Shown here: positions 22,930 through 31,545 of the stretch, one piece after another
Layout: each line of letters begins with the position of its first letter
Numbering within the stretch: the stretch's first letter is position 1
NCBI RefSeq assembly: GCF_023516595.1
Contig: NZ_JAMGBG010000119.1
Coordinates: 1-64,000, forward strand
Direction: 5' to 3'
Length of the DNA: 64,000 nucleotides
DNA from: Streptomyces neyagawaensis
GTDB lineage: Bacteria > Actinomycetota > Actinomycetes > Streptomycetales > Streptomycetaceae
Position numbers and translations under genes: made by a program
Notes under the pieces: generated by a model
The model's input: only the letters and a program-made list of their open reading frames with translations
What the model was told of the DNA's origin: nothing
Database searches by the model: none

Positions 22930-24422
22930 CCCAGACCGGCAACGCGGCCCCCCTCCCGCCTGGGCAGGCGGCCGTCGCAGGCGGGGAGCAACGGCCCCCG
23001 GGCGAGCTCGTCCGCTCGCTCACCCACCGCCAGACCACCATGATCGGCCTCGGCTGCGCGCTGGGCACCGGCCTCTTCCTGGGGTCCGGTTCGGCCATTG
23101 GCATAGCAGGCCCTGCCGTGATCCTCTCCTACATCGCGGGCGCGGTACTCGTCGCCATCATCGCCCGGGTGCTGGGGGCGATGACCATCGCCCATCCCGT
23201 GCGCGGCACCTTCGGGACCATCGCCCACCTCTATCTCGGCCCGTGGGCGGGCTTCGTCGTCCGGTGGCTGTTCTGGGCCGGAACGACGGTCGCCATCGGC
23301 GGCGAGGTGGTGGCCGCGGCGATCTACATCCGCTACTGGTGGCCGCAGGCCCCGATGCTCCTGCTCATCGCCGCCGTCGCCGCCGTGGTACTGGGCGTCA
23401 ACCTCTTCAGCGTCGGGTCCTTCGGCTTCGCGGAGTTCTGGCTGTCGAGAGTGAAGGTGACCGCGGTGGTGGTGTTCATCGCGGCAGGACTGCTGCTGGT
23501 GTTCGTCGGACTGCCGCACACGCCGGCCACGGGCCTGGGAAACCTCACCTCGGGTGGCGGCTTCTTCCCCAACGGGCTGACGGCCGTCTGGACCGCCCTG
23601 TCCGTCGTGATGTTCGCCTTCGTGGGATTCGAGACCGTCTCCCTCTCGGCGGCGGAGACAGCCGACCCCGCACGGTCCATCCGCACCGCGATGCGCGCGC
23701 TCATCTGGCGCCTGGGACTGTTCTACATCCTGTCCATAGGGCTCATCGTCACCCTCGTGCCGTGGCGGGACGTCGCAGGCGGTGACGGGGGCGTCGACGG
23801 CAGCCCGTTCGTCCACGTCTTCACCCAGGTCGGCATTCCGGCCGCCGCCTCGCTGGCCAACGCGATCGTGCTGATCGCGGCGATCTCCTCGGCCAACGCG
23901 CAGCTCTACGCGGCCAGCCGCTTCCTGGACTCCCTGGGCCACGACAAATGCGCCCCCGCCGCCGTGGCCCGTCTCAGCCGCCGCGGGGTCCCGGTGCGGG
24001 CCCTGCTGGTCTCCGCCGTCGGCATCGTCGCGGCAGCCCTGCTGGCCGCTTTCAAGGTCAACGGCGTCTTCGACCTCCTGGTCTCCGTCGCCATCTTCAC
24101 CGTCCTCCTGGTGTGGCTGCTGATCCTCCCGTCCTACCTCGCGTTCCGCCGCTCCGCTCAACCGGCCGCACCGCGGGACCTGCGGGTTCCGGGCGGCGCC
24201 TGGACGGCCTGGGCCGGCATCGCGGGTGTGCTGGCGGTGGCCTCGACCGCCGCGGTGGTGCCCGTGATGGCGCAGGCCGCCTGGGTCGGCTCCGGCTTCA
24301 CCCTCGCCCTGCTCCAGGTCTACGCCCTCAAGGTCCGCCACGTGATGTGCCGGGATGCACCCGTCGCGCCGAACAAGGAGGCGGGCGAACCCGACCCTCA
24401 GGAGGCACCCCATGTCCGCTGA
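22926..24422 (+). CDS. Amino-acid permease, APC superfamily
   Basis: This is a 498-residue protein starting in an ATGA overlap with kynU. About twelve membrane helices are visible from residue 38 to 475. The first helix has the APC ligand loop MIGLGCALGTGLFLGSGSAI. The permease probably imports tryptophan, kynurenine or another aromatic amino acid for this operon; specificity is inferred from context. The stop lies 11 bases inside the next gene. Confidence 0.87.
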   Translation: MTQTGNAAPLPPGQAAVAGGEQRPPGELVRSLTHRQTTMIGLGCALGTGLFLGSGSAIGIAGPAVILSYIAGAVLVAIIARVLGAMTIAHPVRGTFGTIAHLYLGPWAGFVVRWLFWAGTTVAIGGEVVAAAIYIRYWWPQAPMLLLIAAVAAVVLGVNLFSVGSFGFAEFWLSRVKVTAVVVFIAAGLLLVFVGLPHTPATGLGNLTSGGGFFPNGLTAVWTALSVVMFAFVGFETVSLSAAETADPARSIRTAMRALIWRLGLFYILSIGLIVTLVPWRDVAGGDGGVDGSPFVHVFTQVGIPAAASLANAIVLIAAISSANAQLYAASRFLDSLGHDKCAPAAVARLSRRGVPVRALLVSAVGIVAAALLAAFKVNGVFDLLVSVAIFTVLLVWLLILPSYLAFRRSAQPAAPRDLRVPGGAWTAWAGIAGVLAVASTAAVVPVMAQAAWVGSGFTLALLQVYALKVRHVMCRDAPVAPNKEAGEPDPQEAPHVR

Positions 24423-25887
24423 ACCGCTGCCCGTCATCCGCAACTTCGTCGGCGGCACCTTCGCCGAACCCGACGAGGAACGTTGTCTCACGAAGACCGC
24501 CCCGGCCACCGGCACGCCCCTCGCCCAGGTGCACGAGGCGGACCGGACCCTGGTCGACCGCGCGGTCCGCTCGGCGCGCGGCGCCCTGGCGGATGGCTGG
24601 GCCCACACTCCCGTACGGGAACGCACCGCGCTGCTGCGCCGGGCGGCCGACCTGATCGAGCAGCGCTTCGAGGAGTTCGTGGCCGCGGAGGTCGGCGACA
24701 CGGGCAAGCCCGTGACCCAGGCCCGCGAGCTCGACGTCGCCCGCGCGATCGCCAACTTCCGCACGTTCGCCGACATCGTGGCCGCGGCCGGCCAGGACTC
24801 CTACCTCACCGACCTGCCGGACGGGCGCCAGGCCCTCAACTACGCGGTGCGCAAACCGCTGGGCGTGGTGGCCGTGATCGTGCCCTGGAACCTGCCGCTG
24901 CTGCTGCTCACCTGGAAGGTCGCCCCCGCGCTCGCCTGCGGCAACGCGGTGGTCGTCAAGCCCAGCGAGGAAACCCCGTCCACCGCGGCCTTGCTGGCCG
25001 AGGTGCTGGCCGATGCCGGTCTGCCCGCCGGGGCCTACAACGTCGTGCACGGCTTCGGCGCCGGTTCCGCGGGCGAGTTCCTGGTGACCCACCCGGGCGT
25101 GGACGGGATCACGTTCACGGGATCGTCCGCCACCGGGACCGCGGTCATGCGGGCGGCGGCGCCCGGGGTGCGCCCGGTGTCCTTCGAACTCGGCGGCAAG
25201 AACGCCGCGATCGTCTTCGACGACGTCGATGTCGACGAGGCGCTCGACGGGCTGTGCCGGTCGGTGTTCACCAACACGGGCCAGGTGTGCCTGTGCACCG
25301 AGCGGGTCTACGTCCACCGGGCCGTGTTCACGGACATCGTCGACGGCCTGGCCGAGCGGGCCGGCCGGCTGCGGCTCGGCGACCCGTTCAGCGCGCACAC
25401 CACCACCGGCCCGCTGATCTCCCAGGAGCACCGGCGCAAGGTGCTGCGCTACTTCGACCTCGCCGAGCAGGCCGGCGCCAAGGTCGTCACCGGAGGCGGC
25501 ACACCGCACCTTGGCCCGGCCCTCGACGGCGGCGCGTGGATCGAACCCACCCTGTGGACCGGGCTGACCAACGCCGACCGCCCCGTACGCGAGGAGATCT
25601 TCGGTCCCGTCGCCGCGCTCATCCCGTTCGACACCGAGGAGGAGGCCATCGCCCTGGCCAACGACACCGACTACGGTCTCGCCGCCGCCGTGTGGACCAA
25701 CGACCTGCGCCGCGGTCACCGTGTCGCCCAACGTATGGACGTAGGCATGGCCTGGGTCAACACCTGGTTCCTGCGCGACCTGCGCTCTCCCTTCGGCGGC
25801 GCCGGGCTCTCCGGCATCGGCAGGGAAGGCGGCGCCTCCTCCCTCCACTTCTACACCGAGCCCACGAATGTGTGCGTGCAGCTATGA
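24412..25887 (+). CDS. 2-aminomuconic 6-semialdehyde dehydrogenase
   Basis: This is a 491-residue protein. ATG 24412 is preceded by CAGGAGG; an upstream in-frame ATG lies inside the permease gene. It has ALDH landmarks: PWNLPLLL with Asn160, FELGGKNA with Glu259, and catalytic Cys293 in NTGQVCLCTERV. The C-terminal VNTWFLRDLRSPFGGAGLSG with RDL is typical of 2-aminomuconate/2-hydroxymuconate semialdehyde dehydrogenases. It oxidises 2-aminomuconic 6-semialdehyde, made by the ACMS decarboxylase gene further down, to 2-aminomuconate using NAD. The 2-hydroxymuconate enzyme is the alternative, but context favours the amino form. Confidence 0.87.
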   Translation: MSAEPLPVIRNFVGGTFAEPDEERCLTKTAPATGTPLAQVHEADRTLVDRAVRSARGALADGWAHTPVRERTALLRRAADLIEQRFEEFVAAEVGDTGKPVTQARELDVARAIANFRTFADIVAAAGQDSYLTDLPDGRQALNYAVRKPLGVVAVIVPWNLPLLLLTWKVAPALACGNAVVVKPSEETPSTAALLAEVLADAGLPAGAYNVVHGFGAGSAGEFLVTHPGVDGITFTGSSATGTAVMRAAAPGVRPVSFELGGKNAAIVFDDVDVDEALDGLCRSVFTNTGQVCLCTERVYVHRAVFTDIVDGLAERAGRLRLGDPFSAHTTTGPLISQEHRRKVLRYFDLAEQAGAKVVTGGGTPHLGPALDGGAWIEPTLWTGLTNADRPVREEIFGPVAALIPFDTEEEAIALANDTDYGLAAAVWTNDLRRGHRVAQRMDVGMAWVNTWFLRDLRSPFGGAGLSGIGREGGASSLHFYTEPTNVCVQL

Positions 25888-26735
25888 CGACCGACACCGA
25901 CACCGAGCCGACCACACCCGCCCCGCCGACGGGAGGAGACGAAGCCATCGAGGCCGCCGTCTCCCGCCTGACCCGCGCAGCCGCCACCGGAACGCCCTGC
26001 GCCCCCGTCCGTGACCTGCTCGGCGACACCGGCATCGACACCGCGTACGAGGTGCAGAGCCGCCTCGCCTCCGCGCGGCTGGCCGCGGGAGCACGAAGGG
26101 TCGGTGCCAAGATCGGCCTGACCGCGCCCGCCGTACAGGAGCAGTTCGGCGTCTTCGAACCCGACTTCGGGATGCTCTTCGACGACATGCTCCTCGCCCA
26201 CGGCGAGCCCGTCGCCCTGGACCGCTTCATACAGCCGCGCGCCGAGGGGGAGATCGCCTTCGTCCTCGACCGTGACCTCGACCGGCCCGGCGCCACCGTC
26301 GCGGACGTCCTGCGCGCCACCGCCTTCGTCCTGCCGGCCGTCGAGATCGTGGACTCCCGCGTCGCCGGATGGGACCTGACCATCACCGACACCGTCGCCG
26401 ACAACGCCTCCAGCGGCGCCGTCGTCCTCGGCACCGTCCCGCACACCCTGACCGGGCTCGACCTGGCCCGGGTCGGGATGACGCTGTACCGCGACGACGA
26501 GCCCGTCTCCTTCGGTGCCGGTCACGCCTGCCTCGGCTCCCCGGTCGTCGCCGTCACCTGGCTGGCGCGCGAACTGGCCCGCCGGGGCCGGCCCCTGTGC
26601 GCCGGCGACGTGGTGATGTCCGGTGCCCTGGGACCGATGGCGGAGATCAACGACGGTGGCCGCTACCGCCTGGAACTGGACGGACTCGGCACGGTCGAGG
26701 CCCTGATCGAGCCCCGTACGGAGGACAGCGCATGA
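25884..26735 (+). CDS. 2-keto-4-pentenoate hydratase (MhpD/XylJ type)
   Basis: This is a 283-residue protein starting in an ATGA overlap. It belongs to the hydratase/decarboxylase branch of the FAH superfamily: GAKIGLTAPAVQEQFGV, QPRAEGEIAFVLDRDL with the metal-binding Glu pair, VLPAVEIVDSRVAGWD and DNASSGAVVLG. It hydrates 2-oxopent-4-enoate to 4-hydroxy-2-oxovalerate, feeding the aldolase encoded two genes later. Its paralogue at 28713-29474 is assigned as the decarboxylase; the two assignments could in principle be swapped, since the families are close. Confidence 0.85.
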   Translation: MTTDTDTEPTTPAPPTGGDEAIEAAVSRLTRAAATGTPCAPVRDLLGDTGIDTAYEVQSRLASARLAAGARRVGAKIGLTAPAVQEQFGVFEPDFGMLFDDMLLAHGEPVALDRFIQPRAEGEIAFVLDRDLDRPGATVADVLRATAFVLPAVEIVDSRVAGWDLTITDTVADNASSGAVVLGTVPHTLTGLDLARVGMTLYRDDEPVSFGAGHACLGSPVVAVTWLARELARRGRPLCAGDVVMSGALGPMAEINDGGRYRLELDGLGTVEALIEPRTEDSA

Positions 26736-27694
26736 GCACCGGAACCACCGCCCGGGCCGACGGCGTCAAGGTCGCCGTCCTGGGCTCGGGGAACATCGGA
26801 ACCGACCTGATGGTCAAGGTCATCCGGCAGTCGAAGAACCTGCGCATGGCGGCCTTGGCGGGCATCGACCCGGCCTCCGAGGGCCTGGCGCGCGCCCGGC
26901 GCCTGCACGTGGCCACCACCCCTGCGGGAATCGACGGTCTCCTGGAGATGGACGAGTTCGCCGACGTCCGGATCGTGTTCGACGCGACATCGGCCGGCGC
27001 CCACGCCCGGCACGCCGAAGTCTGCCGCGCCCACGGCAAACTGCTCGTCGACCTCACGCCGGCCGCTTCGGGGCCGCTCACCGTCCCTTCGGTGAACCTG
27101 GAGAAGCACCTCGCCGCCGACGACGTCAACATGGTCACCTGCGGCGGGCAGGCCACCGTACCCGTCGCCGCGGCCGTCTCCCGGGTGGCTCCGGTGGTCT
27201 ACGCCGAGATCGTGGCCTCCCTCTCGACCCGCTCCGCCGGGCCCGGTACCCGTGCCAACATCGACGAGTTCACCGAGACCACCGCCCGGGCCCTGCGCGA
27301 GGTCGCGGGCGCGGGCACCGCGAAGGCCGTCATCGTGCTCAACCCGGCCGACCCGCCGGTGTCCATGCGCAACACCGTCTACTGCGTCGTCGAAGACGCC
27401 ACGGCCGGCACGCTGCGGGCCGTCGAGGACTCGGTACGGCAGGCGGTCCGGGACGTCCAGGAGTACGTGCCCGGCTACGAACTCGTGCAGGACGTGCAGT
27501 TCGACGCCCTGCGGGAGGTGTGGATCCCGCACCTCGGCCGGCATGTGACGGGCACGCAGGTCACCTGCTTCCTCCAGGTCCGCGGCGCCGGCCACTACCT
27601 GCCGGAATACGCCGGCAACCTCGACATCATGACCTCCGCCGCCCTGCGGACAGCCGAGCGCATGGCCGAACTCCGAGGATGGGTGAGCCAGTGA
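26732..27694 (+). CDS. mhpF: Acetaldehyde dehydrogenase (acylating)
   Basis: This is a 320-residue protein starting in an ATGA overlap. The N-terminal Rossmann motif is VLGSGNIGTDL (17-27). The catalytic cysteine is Cys137 in NMVTCGGQATVP. The C-terminus has NPADPPVSMRNTVYC and EYAGNLDIMTSAA. It converts acetaldehyde to acetyl-CoA with NAD and CoA and normally forms a channelled complex with the aldolase encoded by the next, 4-base-overlapping gene. Confidence 0.95.
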   Translation: MSTGTTARADGVKVAVLGSGNIGTDLMVKVIRQSKNLRMAALAGIDPASEGLARARRLHVATTPAGIDGLLEMDEFADVRIVFDATSAGAHARHAEVCRAHGKLLVDLTPAASGPLTVPSVNLEKHLAADDVNMVTCGGQATVPVAAAVSRVAPVVYAEIVASLSTRSAGPGTRANIDEFTETTARALREVAGAGTAKAVIVLNPADPPVSMRNTVYCVVEDATAGTLRAVEDSVRQAVRDVQEYVPGYELVQDVQFDALREVWIPHLGRHVTGTQVTCFLQVRGAGHYLPEYAGNLDIMTSAALRTAERMAELRGWVSQ

Positions 27695-28716
27695 ACCTCT
27701 ACGTCCAGGACGTGACCCTGCGGGACGGCATGCACGCCGTCGGGCACCGTTACACCACCGCCCAAGTCCGCGACATCGTGGCCGCACTCGACCGGGCCGG
27801 GGTGGACGCCATCGAGGTCGCCCACGGCGACGGCCTCGGCGGCTCCAGCGCCACCTACGGCTTCGGGGCCCACACCGACGAAGAATGGATCCGGGCCGCG
27901 GCCGAGGTGATCGAGAACGCCACCCTCACCACCCTGCTGCTTCCGGGCATCGGCACCATCGCCGATCTCCGCCGGGCCCGTGCTCTCGGCGTGGGCAGCG
28001 TGCGCGTGGCCACCCACTGCACCGAGGCCGACATCAGCGCGCAGCACATCGCCTGGGCCCGCGAGAGCGGCATGGACGTCGCCGGGTTCCTGATGATGAG
28101 CCACATGGCCGCCCCGGCCCGACTCGCCGAACAAGCCCGGCTGATGGAGTCCTACGGAGCCCACTGCGTCTACGTCACCGACTCCGCCGGCCGACTGACC
28201 ATGACCGATGTGGCCGAACGGGTCGACGCCCTGCGCCAGGTGCTCGCCGACGACACGCAGATCGGCATCCACGCGCACGAGAACCTGTCGCTGTCCGTCG
28301 CCAACAGCGTCACGGCCGTCAAGCGCGGGGCGCTGCGCGTGGACGTCGCGCTCGCCGGACAGGGAGCGGGCGCCGGGAACTGCCCCGCAGAGCCGTTCGT
28401 CGCCGTGGCGGACCTGCTCGGCTGGCGCCACGGCTGCGATCTGTTCGCCCTCCAGGACGCCGCCGAGGACCTCGTACGGCCGCTGCGGGAGCGGCCCGTC
28501 CAGGTCGACCGCGACACCCTGACCCTCGGCCGCGCGGGCGTCTACTCCAGCTTCCTGCTGCACGCGGCGCGCGTGGCCGCACGGCACGGGCTCGACTCCC
28601 GCCTGCTGCTCCAGGAGGCCGGCCGCCGCGGTCTGGTCGGCGGCCAGGAGGACCTTCTCACCGACATCGCCCTCGACCTGGCCCGTGTGCCCGCCGAGGC
28701 AGGAGGAACGGCATGA
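27691..28716 (+). CDS. mhpE: 4-hydroxy-2-oxovalerate aldolase
   Basis: This is a 341-residue protein from GTG 27691, which overlaps the previous stop (GTGA). TIM-barrel HMGL-like motifs are visible: DVTLRDGMHAVGHRY (catalytic Arg and metal Asp), HCTEADIS, GIHAHENLSLSVANS with the metal-binding His pair, and GQGAGAGNCPAE. It cleaves 4-hydroxy-2-oxovalerate to pyruvate and acetaldehyde, the latter passed to MhpF. Order mhpD-mhpF-mhpE is the classical meta-cleavage lower pathway. Confidence 0.95.
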   Translation: MNLYVQDVTLRDGMHAVGHRYTTAQVRDIVAALDRAGVDAIEVAHGDGLGGSSATYGFGAHTDEEWIRAAAEVIENATLTTLLLPGIGTIADLRRARALGVGSVRVATHCTEADISAQHIAWARESGMDVAGFLMMSHMAAPARLAEQARLMESYGAHCVYVTDSAGRLTMTDVAERVDALRQVLADDTQIGIHAHENLSLSVANSVTAVKRGALRVDVALAGQGAGAGNCPAEPFVAVADLLGWRHGCDLFALQDAAEDLVRPLRERPVQVDRDTLTLGRAGVYSSFLLHAARVAARHGLDSRLLLQEAGRRGLVGGQEDLLTDIALDLARVPAEAGGTA

Positions 28717-29474
28717 GCACGCCCGATCGCCTGGAACCGGCCCTGCGTCTGCATACGGCCGCTCGCCGGCGCACCCCCGTTCCCGGCCTCGCAGACACCC
28801 ACTCTTTCGGCATCGACGACGCCTACGCCGTGCAGGAAGCCCTGGTCGGTCTGCGGCAGACCGGGGGAGAGCGGCTCACCGGCGTGAAGCTGGGCTTCAC
28901 CAGCAAGGCCAAGATGGCGCAGATGGGTGTCTCCGAGATCATCGTGGGACGCCTGACCGACGCCATGCGCATCGGCGACGGCGCCGAGGTGGACCTGTCG
29001 GACTTCATCCATCCCCGGGTCGAACCGGAAGTGGCGTTCCGGCTGAGCCGACAGGTCGATCTCGACGACCCTGCGACCGACATCGCCTCGTGCGTGGACG
29101 CGGTCGCACCGGCCATCGAGATCATCGACTCCCGCTACCAGGACTTCCGCTTCACCGTCACCGACGTCATCGCCGACAACACCTCGGCCGCCGGGTACGC
29201 CGTCGGCTCCTGGCACCCGCTCACCGACGTCGCGAACAAGGCGGTGCGGCTGCGCACCCCGCAGGCGGAGGCCGTCGGATCCACCGCGGCGATCCTCGGA
29301 GCACCCCTGGCCGCCCTGCACGCCCTGCTCGACATCTGCCGCAGGCGCCGTATCCCCCTCGCCCCCGGACAGATCGTCCTGGCCGGCGCCGCCACCGCCG
29401 CCCTGCCGCTCACCCCCGGCGTCACCGTCTGCGACATCGCGGGGCTCGGCACCGTCACCCTGAAGGGCCGCTGA
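28713..29474 (+). CDS. 4-oxalocrotonate decarboxylase (XylI/AmnE type)
   Basis: This is a 253-residue protein with AGGAGG before ATG 28713, in a 4-base overlap. It is FAH-superfamily: GVKLGFTSKAKMAQMGV (the GF-S-KA-M pattern of decarboxylases), HPRVEPEVAFRLSR with the metal Glu pair, AIEIIDSRYQDFRF and DNTSAAGYAVG. It decarboxylates 4-oxalocrotonate, formed after deamination of 2-aminomuconate, to 2-oxopent-4-enoate. In related systems it works as a complex with the hydratase, encoded here at 25884-26735. Confidence 0.87.
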   Translation: MSTPDRLEPALRLHTAARRRTPVPGLADTHSFGIDDAYAVQEALVGLRQTGGERLTGVKLGFTSKAKMAQMGVSEIIVGRLTDAMRIGDGAEVDLSDFIHPRVEPEVAFRLSRQVDLDDPATDIASCVDAVAPAIEIIDSRYQDFRFTVTDVIADNTSAAGYAVGSWHPLTDVANKAVRLRTPQAEAVGSTAAILGAPLAALHALLDICRRRRIPLAPGQIVLAGAATAALPLTPGVTVCDIAGLGTVTLKGR

Positions 29475-29899
29475 TGAACACCGCACGCGTAGTCGACGGG
29501 CAGGCCACCCCCCGGGGACGGTTCCCGCACGTGAAGGTCGTCGGCGACCTCGTCTTCGTCTCCGGCACCAGCTCCCGCAGGCCGGACAACACCTTCGCGG
29601 GCGCCGAGGCCGACGCCCTGGGCACGACCACCCTCGACATCCGGGCCCAGACCCGCGCCGTCATCGAGAACCTGCGCGCCATCCTGCGGTCGGTCGGCGC
29701 CGACCTGGAGGACATCGCCCAGATCACCGCCTACCTCGTGAACATGAACGACTTCGGTGGCTACAACGAGGTCTACGCCGAGTACTTCGACGCCCACGGC
29801 CCCACCCGCACGACGGTCGCCGTCCACCAGCTGCCGCACCCGCACCTGCTCATCGAGATCCAGGCCATCGCCGCCCTCAGCCGCCGCTCCGCACACTGA
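29474..29899 (+). CDS. RidA/YjgF family protein, probable 2-aminomuconate deaminase
   Basis: This is a 141-residue protein that shares one base with the preceding stop (TGATG). The RidA fold is shown by GDLVFVSGTSSR, the central helix with RAQTRAVIENLRAILRSVGA, ITAYLVNMNDF and the conserved Arg in GPTRTTVAV. Characterised 2-aminomuconate deaminases (AmnD) belong to this family, and the gene sits between decarboxylase and 3-hydroxyanthranilate dioxygenase genes. It would convert 2-aminomuconate to 4-oxalocrotonate plus ammonia. A general imine-deaminase role is the alternative. Confidence 0.85.
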   Translation: MNTARVVDGQATPRGRFPHVKVVGDLVFVSGTSSRRPDNTFAGAEADALGTTTLDIRAQTRAVIENLRAILRSVGADLEDIAQITAYLVNMNDFGGYNEVYAEYFDAHGPTRTTVAVHQLPHPHLLIEIQAIAALSRRSAH

Positions 29900-29925
29900 C
29901 CCGCCCTCTTCCAAGGAGACACGTC

Positions 29926-30447
29926 ATGACCGCCCTCCCCGAGGTCATCCACTTCCAGAAGTGGATCGACGACCACGCCCACCTGCTCAAGCCGCCCGTG
30001 AACAACCGCACCATGGCCCTGGGCGCGGACTTCATCGTCCAGGTCGTCGGCGGCCCCAACCAGCGCACCGACTACCACGTCGACCCGTACGAGGAGTGGT
30101 TCCACCAGGTGCGCGGCGCCATGTACGTCGACGTCATGACCGAGGACGGCCCGCGCGCCGTCCACATCCGGGAGGGCGAGACCTGGCTGCTGCCCGGGAA
30201 CGTGCCGCACTCCCCGCAGCGCCCGGAAGCCGACAGCATCGGCCTGGTCATCGAACGCGTCCGAGAGCCGGGCACCCTGGAGAAGTTCCAGTGGTACTGC
30301 CCCGCCTGCCACGCCCTCGTCCACGAGGTGGAGCTCCAGGTCACCGACATCGTGGCCGACCTGCCCCCCGTCTTCGCCGCCTTCTACGACGACCGGCAGG
30401 CCCGGATCTGCGGCTCCTGTGGGGCCGAGCACCCCGGGAAGGGATGA
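29926..30447 (+). CDS. nbaC: 3-hydroxyanthranilate 3,4-dioxygenase
   Basis: This is a 173-residue protein with AAGGAGA before ATG 29926. The cupin iron ligands are His51 and Glu57 (YHVDPYEEWF) and His95 (NVPHSPQRP). A second, rubredoxin-like iron site is formed by Cys125, Cys128, Cys162 and Cys165, all at the positions known for bacterial enzymes. It opens 3-hydroxyanthranilate to 2-amino-3-carboxymuconate 6-semialdehyde. The substrate must come from kynureninase acting on 3-hydroxykynurenine or from an unseen hydroxylase. Confidence 0.97.
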   Translation: MTALPEVIHFQKWIDDHAHLLKPPVNNRTMALGADFIVQVVGGPNQRTDYHVDPYEEWFHQVRGAMYVDVMTEDGPRAVHIREGETWLLPGNVPHSPQRPEADSIGLVIERVREPGTLEKFQWYCPACHALVHEVELQVTDIVADLPPVFAAFYDDRQARICGSCGAEHPGKG

Positions 30448-30451
30448 CCCC

Positions 30452-31468
30452 GTGCCCGAGCACTCGCACGAGACCGACACCATCGACATCCACACCCACT
30501 ACGTCCCGCACGGCTGGCCCGACCTCCGCGCCGACGCCGGTCCCCAGGCGCCCTGGCTGCGCGTCGAGTCGGAGGCCGACGCGATGATCATGCTCGGATC
30601 CCGGGAGTTCCGGCGAATCGGCGCCGAGTGCTGGGACGCGTCGGCCCGTCTGAAGGACATGGACGCCGACGGCATCGGCATGCAGGTCGTCTCGCCCACG
30701 CCGGCCTTCTTCCACTACGGCCGCAGCGGTGCCGAGGCGGCACGGATCGCACGGATCTTCAACGACCTGGCCCTGGACATCGTCGCCCCGGCCCCCGACC
30801 GCCTCGTCCCCTTCTGCCAGGTGCCGCTGCAGGACCCCGACGCGGCCTGCCGCGAACTGGAACGCTGCCTGGCCAACGGGCACCGGGGAGTCGAGATCGG
30901 CAACCACGTCGGCGACCACGACCTGGACAGCGCGGGCGTCGTGACCTTCCTCCAGCACTGCGCCCTGCTTCAGGTCCCGGTCTTCGTCCACCCCTGGGAC
31001 ATGGACGACTCACCCCGACTGCGCCGCTGGATGGCGCAGTGGCTGACCGCCATGCCCGCCGAGACCCATCTGTCGCTCCTGGCGATGATCCTCGGCGGGG
31101 TCTTCGACCGTGTCGACGACCGGCTGAAGATCTGCTTCGCGCACGGCGGAGGATCCTTCGCCCTCTGGCTCGGACGCATGGACAACGCCTGGCGGGGCCG
31201 CCCCGACGTGGTGGGCACCTCCGAACACCCTCCGTCGCACTACATCGGCCGGTTCCACGTCGACTCCGTCGTCTTCGACCCGCGCGCCCTGCGACTGCTG
31301 GTGGACACCTACGGCGCCGGACAGGTCATGGTCGGCAGCGACTACCCGTACCCGCTGGGTGAGCGGCCCGCGGGCCGCGTCGTGCGCGAGAGCGGCTTCC
31401 TCTCTCCCGAGGAGAAGGCGTCGATCCGCAGGGGCAACGCCGAACGCTTCCTCGGGCTCGCCGGTTGA
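30452..31468 (+). CDS. nbaD: 2-amino-3-carboxymuconate-6-semialdehyde decarboxylase
   Basis: This is a 338-residue protein. GTG 30452, with AAGGGATG upstream, starts just before the conserved IDIHTHYVPHGWPD; the earlier in-frame ATG lies within the dioxygenase gene. It has the amidohydrolase zinc ligands HxH (IDIHTHY), VFVHPWDMDD, the His in CFAHGGGSF and the catalytic/metal Asp in VGSDYPYPLGE. It removes the carboxylate to give 2-aminomuconic semialdehyde, the substrate of the dehydrogenase at 24412-25887, and thereby steers flux away from quinolinate/NAD. Confidence 0.95.
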   Translation: MPEHSHETDTIDIHTHYVPHGWPDLRADAGPQAPWLRVESEADAMIMLGSREFRRIGAECWDASARLKDMDADGIGMQVVSPTPAFFHYGRSGAEAARIARIFNDLALDIVAPAPDRLVPFCQVPLQDPDAACRELERCLANGHRGVEIGNHVGDHDLDSAGVVTFLQHCALLQVPVFVHPWDMDDSPRLRRWMAQWLTAMPAETHLSLLAMILGGVFDRVDDRLKICFAHGGGSFALWLGRMDNAWRGRPDVVGTSEHPPSHYIGRFHVDSVVFDPRALRLLVDTYGAGQVMVGSDYPYPLGERPAGRVVRESGFLSPEEKASIRRGNAERFLGLAG

Positions 31469-31545
31469 GAGGCGGTGCCCGGTGCCGGGCCAGGACCAGT
31501 GCACAAGCCGCCTAACATGACTGCCGGACCTGCGGAGGTGGTGAG

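Noticed and set aside
22860..24776. 638-codon minus-strand frame opposite the permease
   Set aside because: Shadow frame rich in Gly, Asp, His and Arg; the plus strand encodes a convincing twelve-helix permease.
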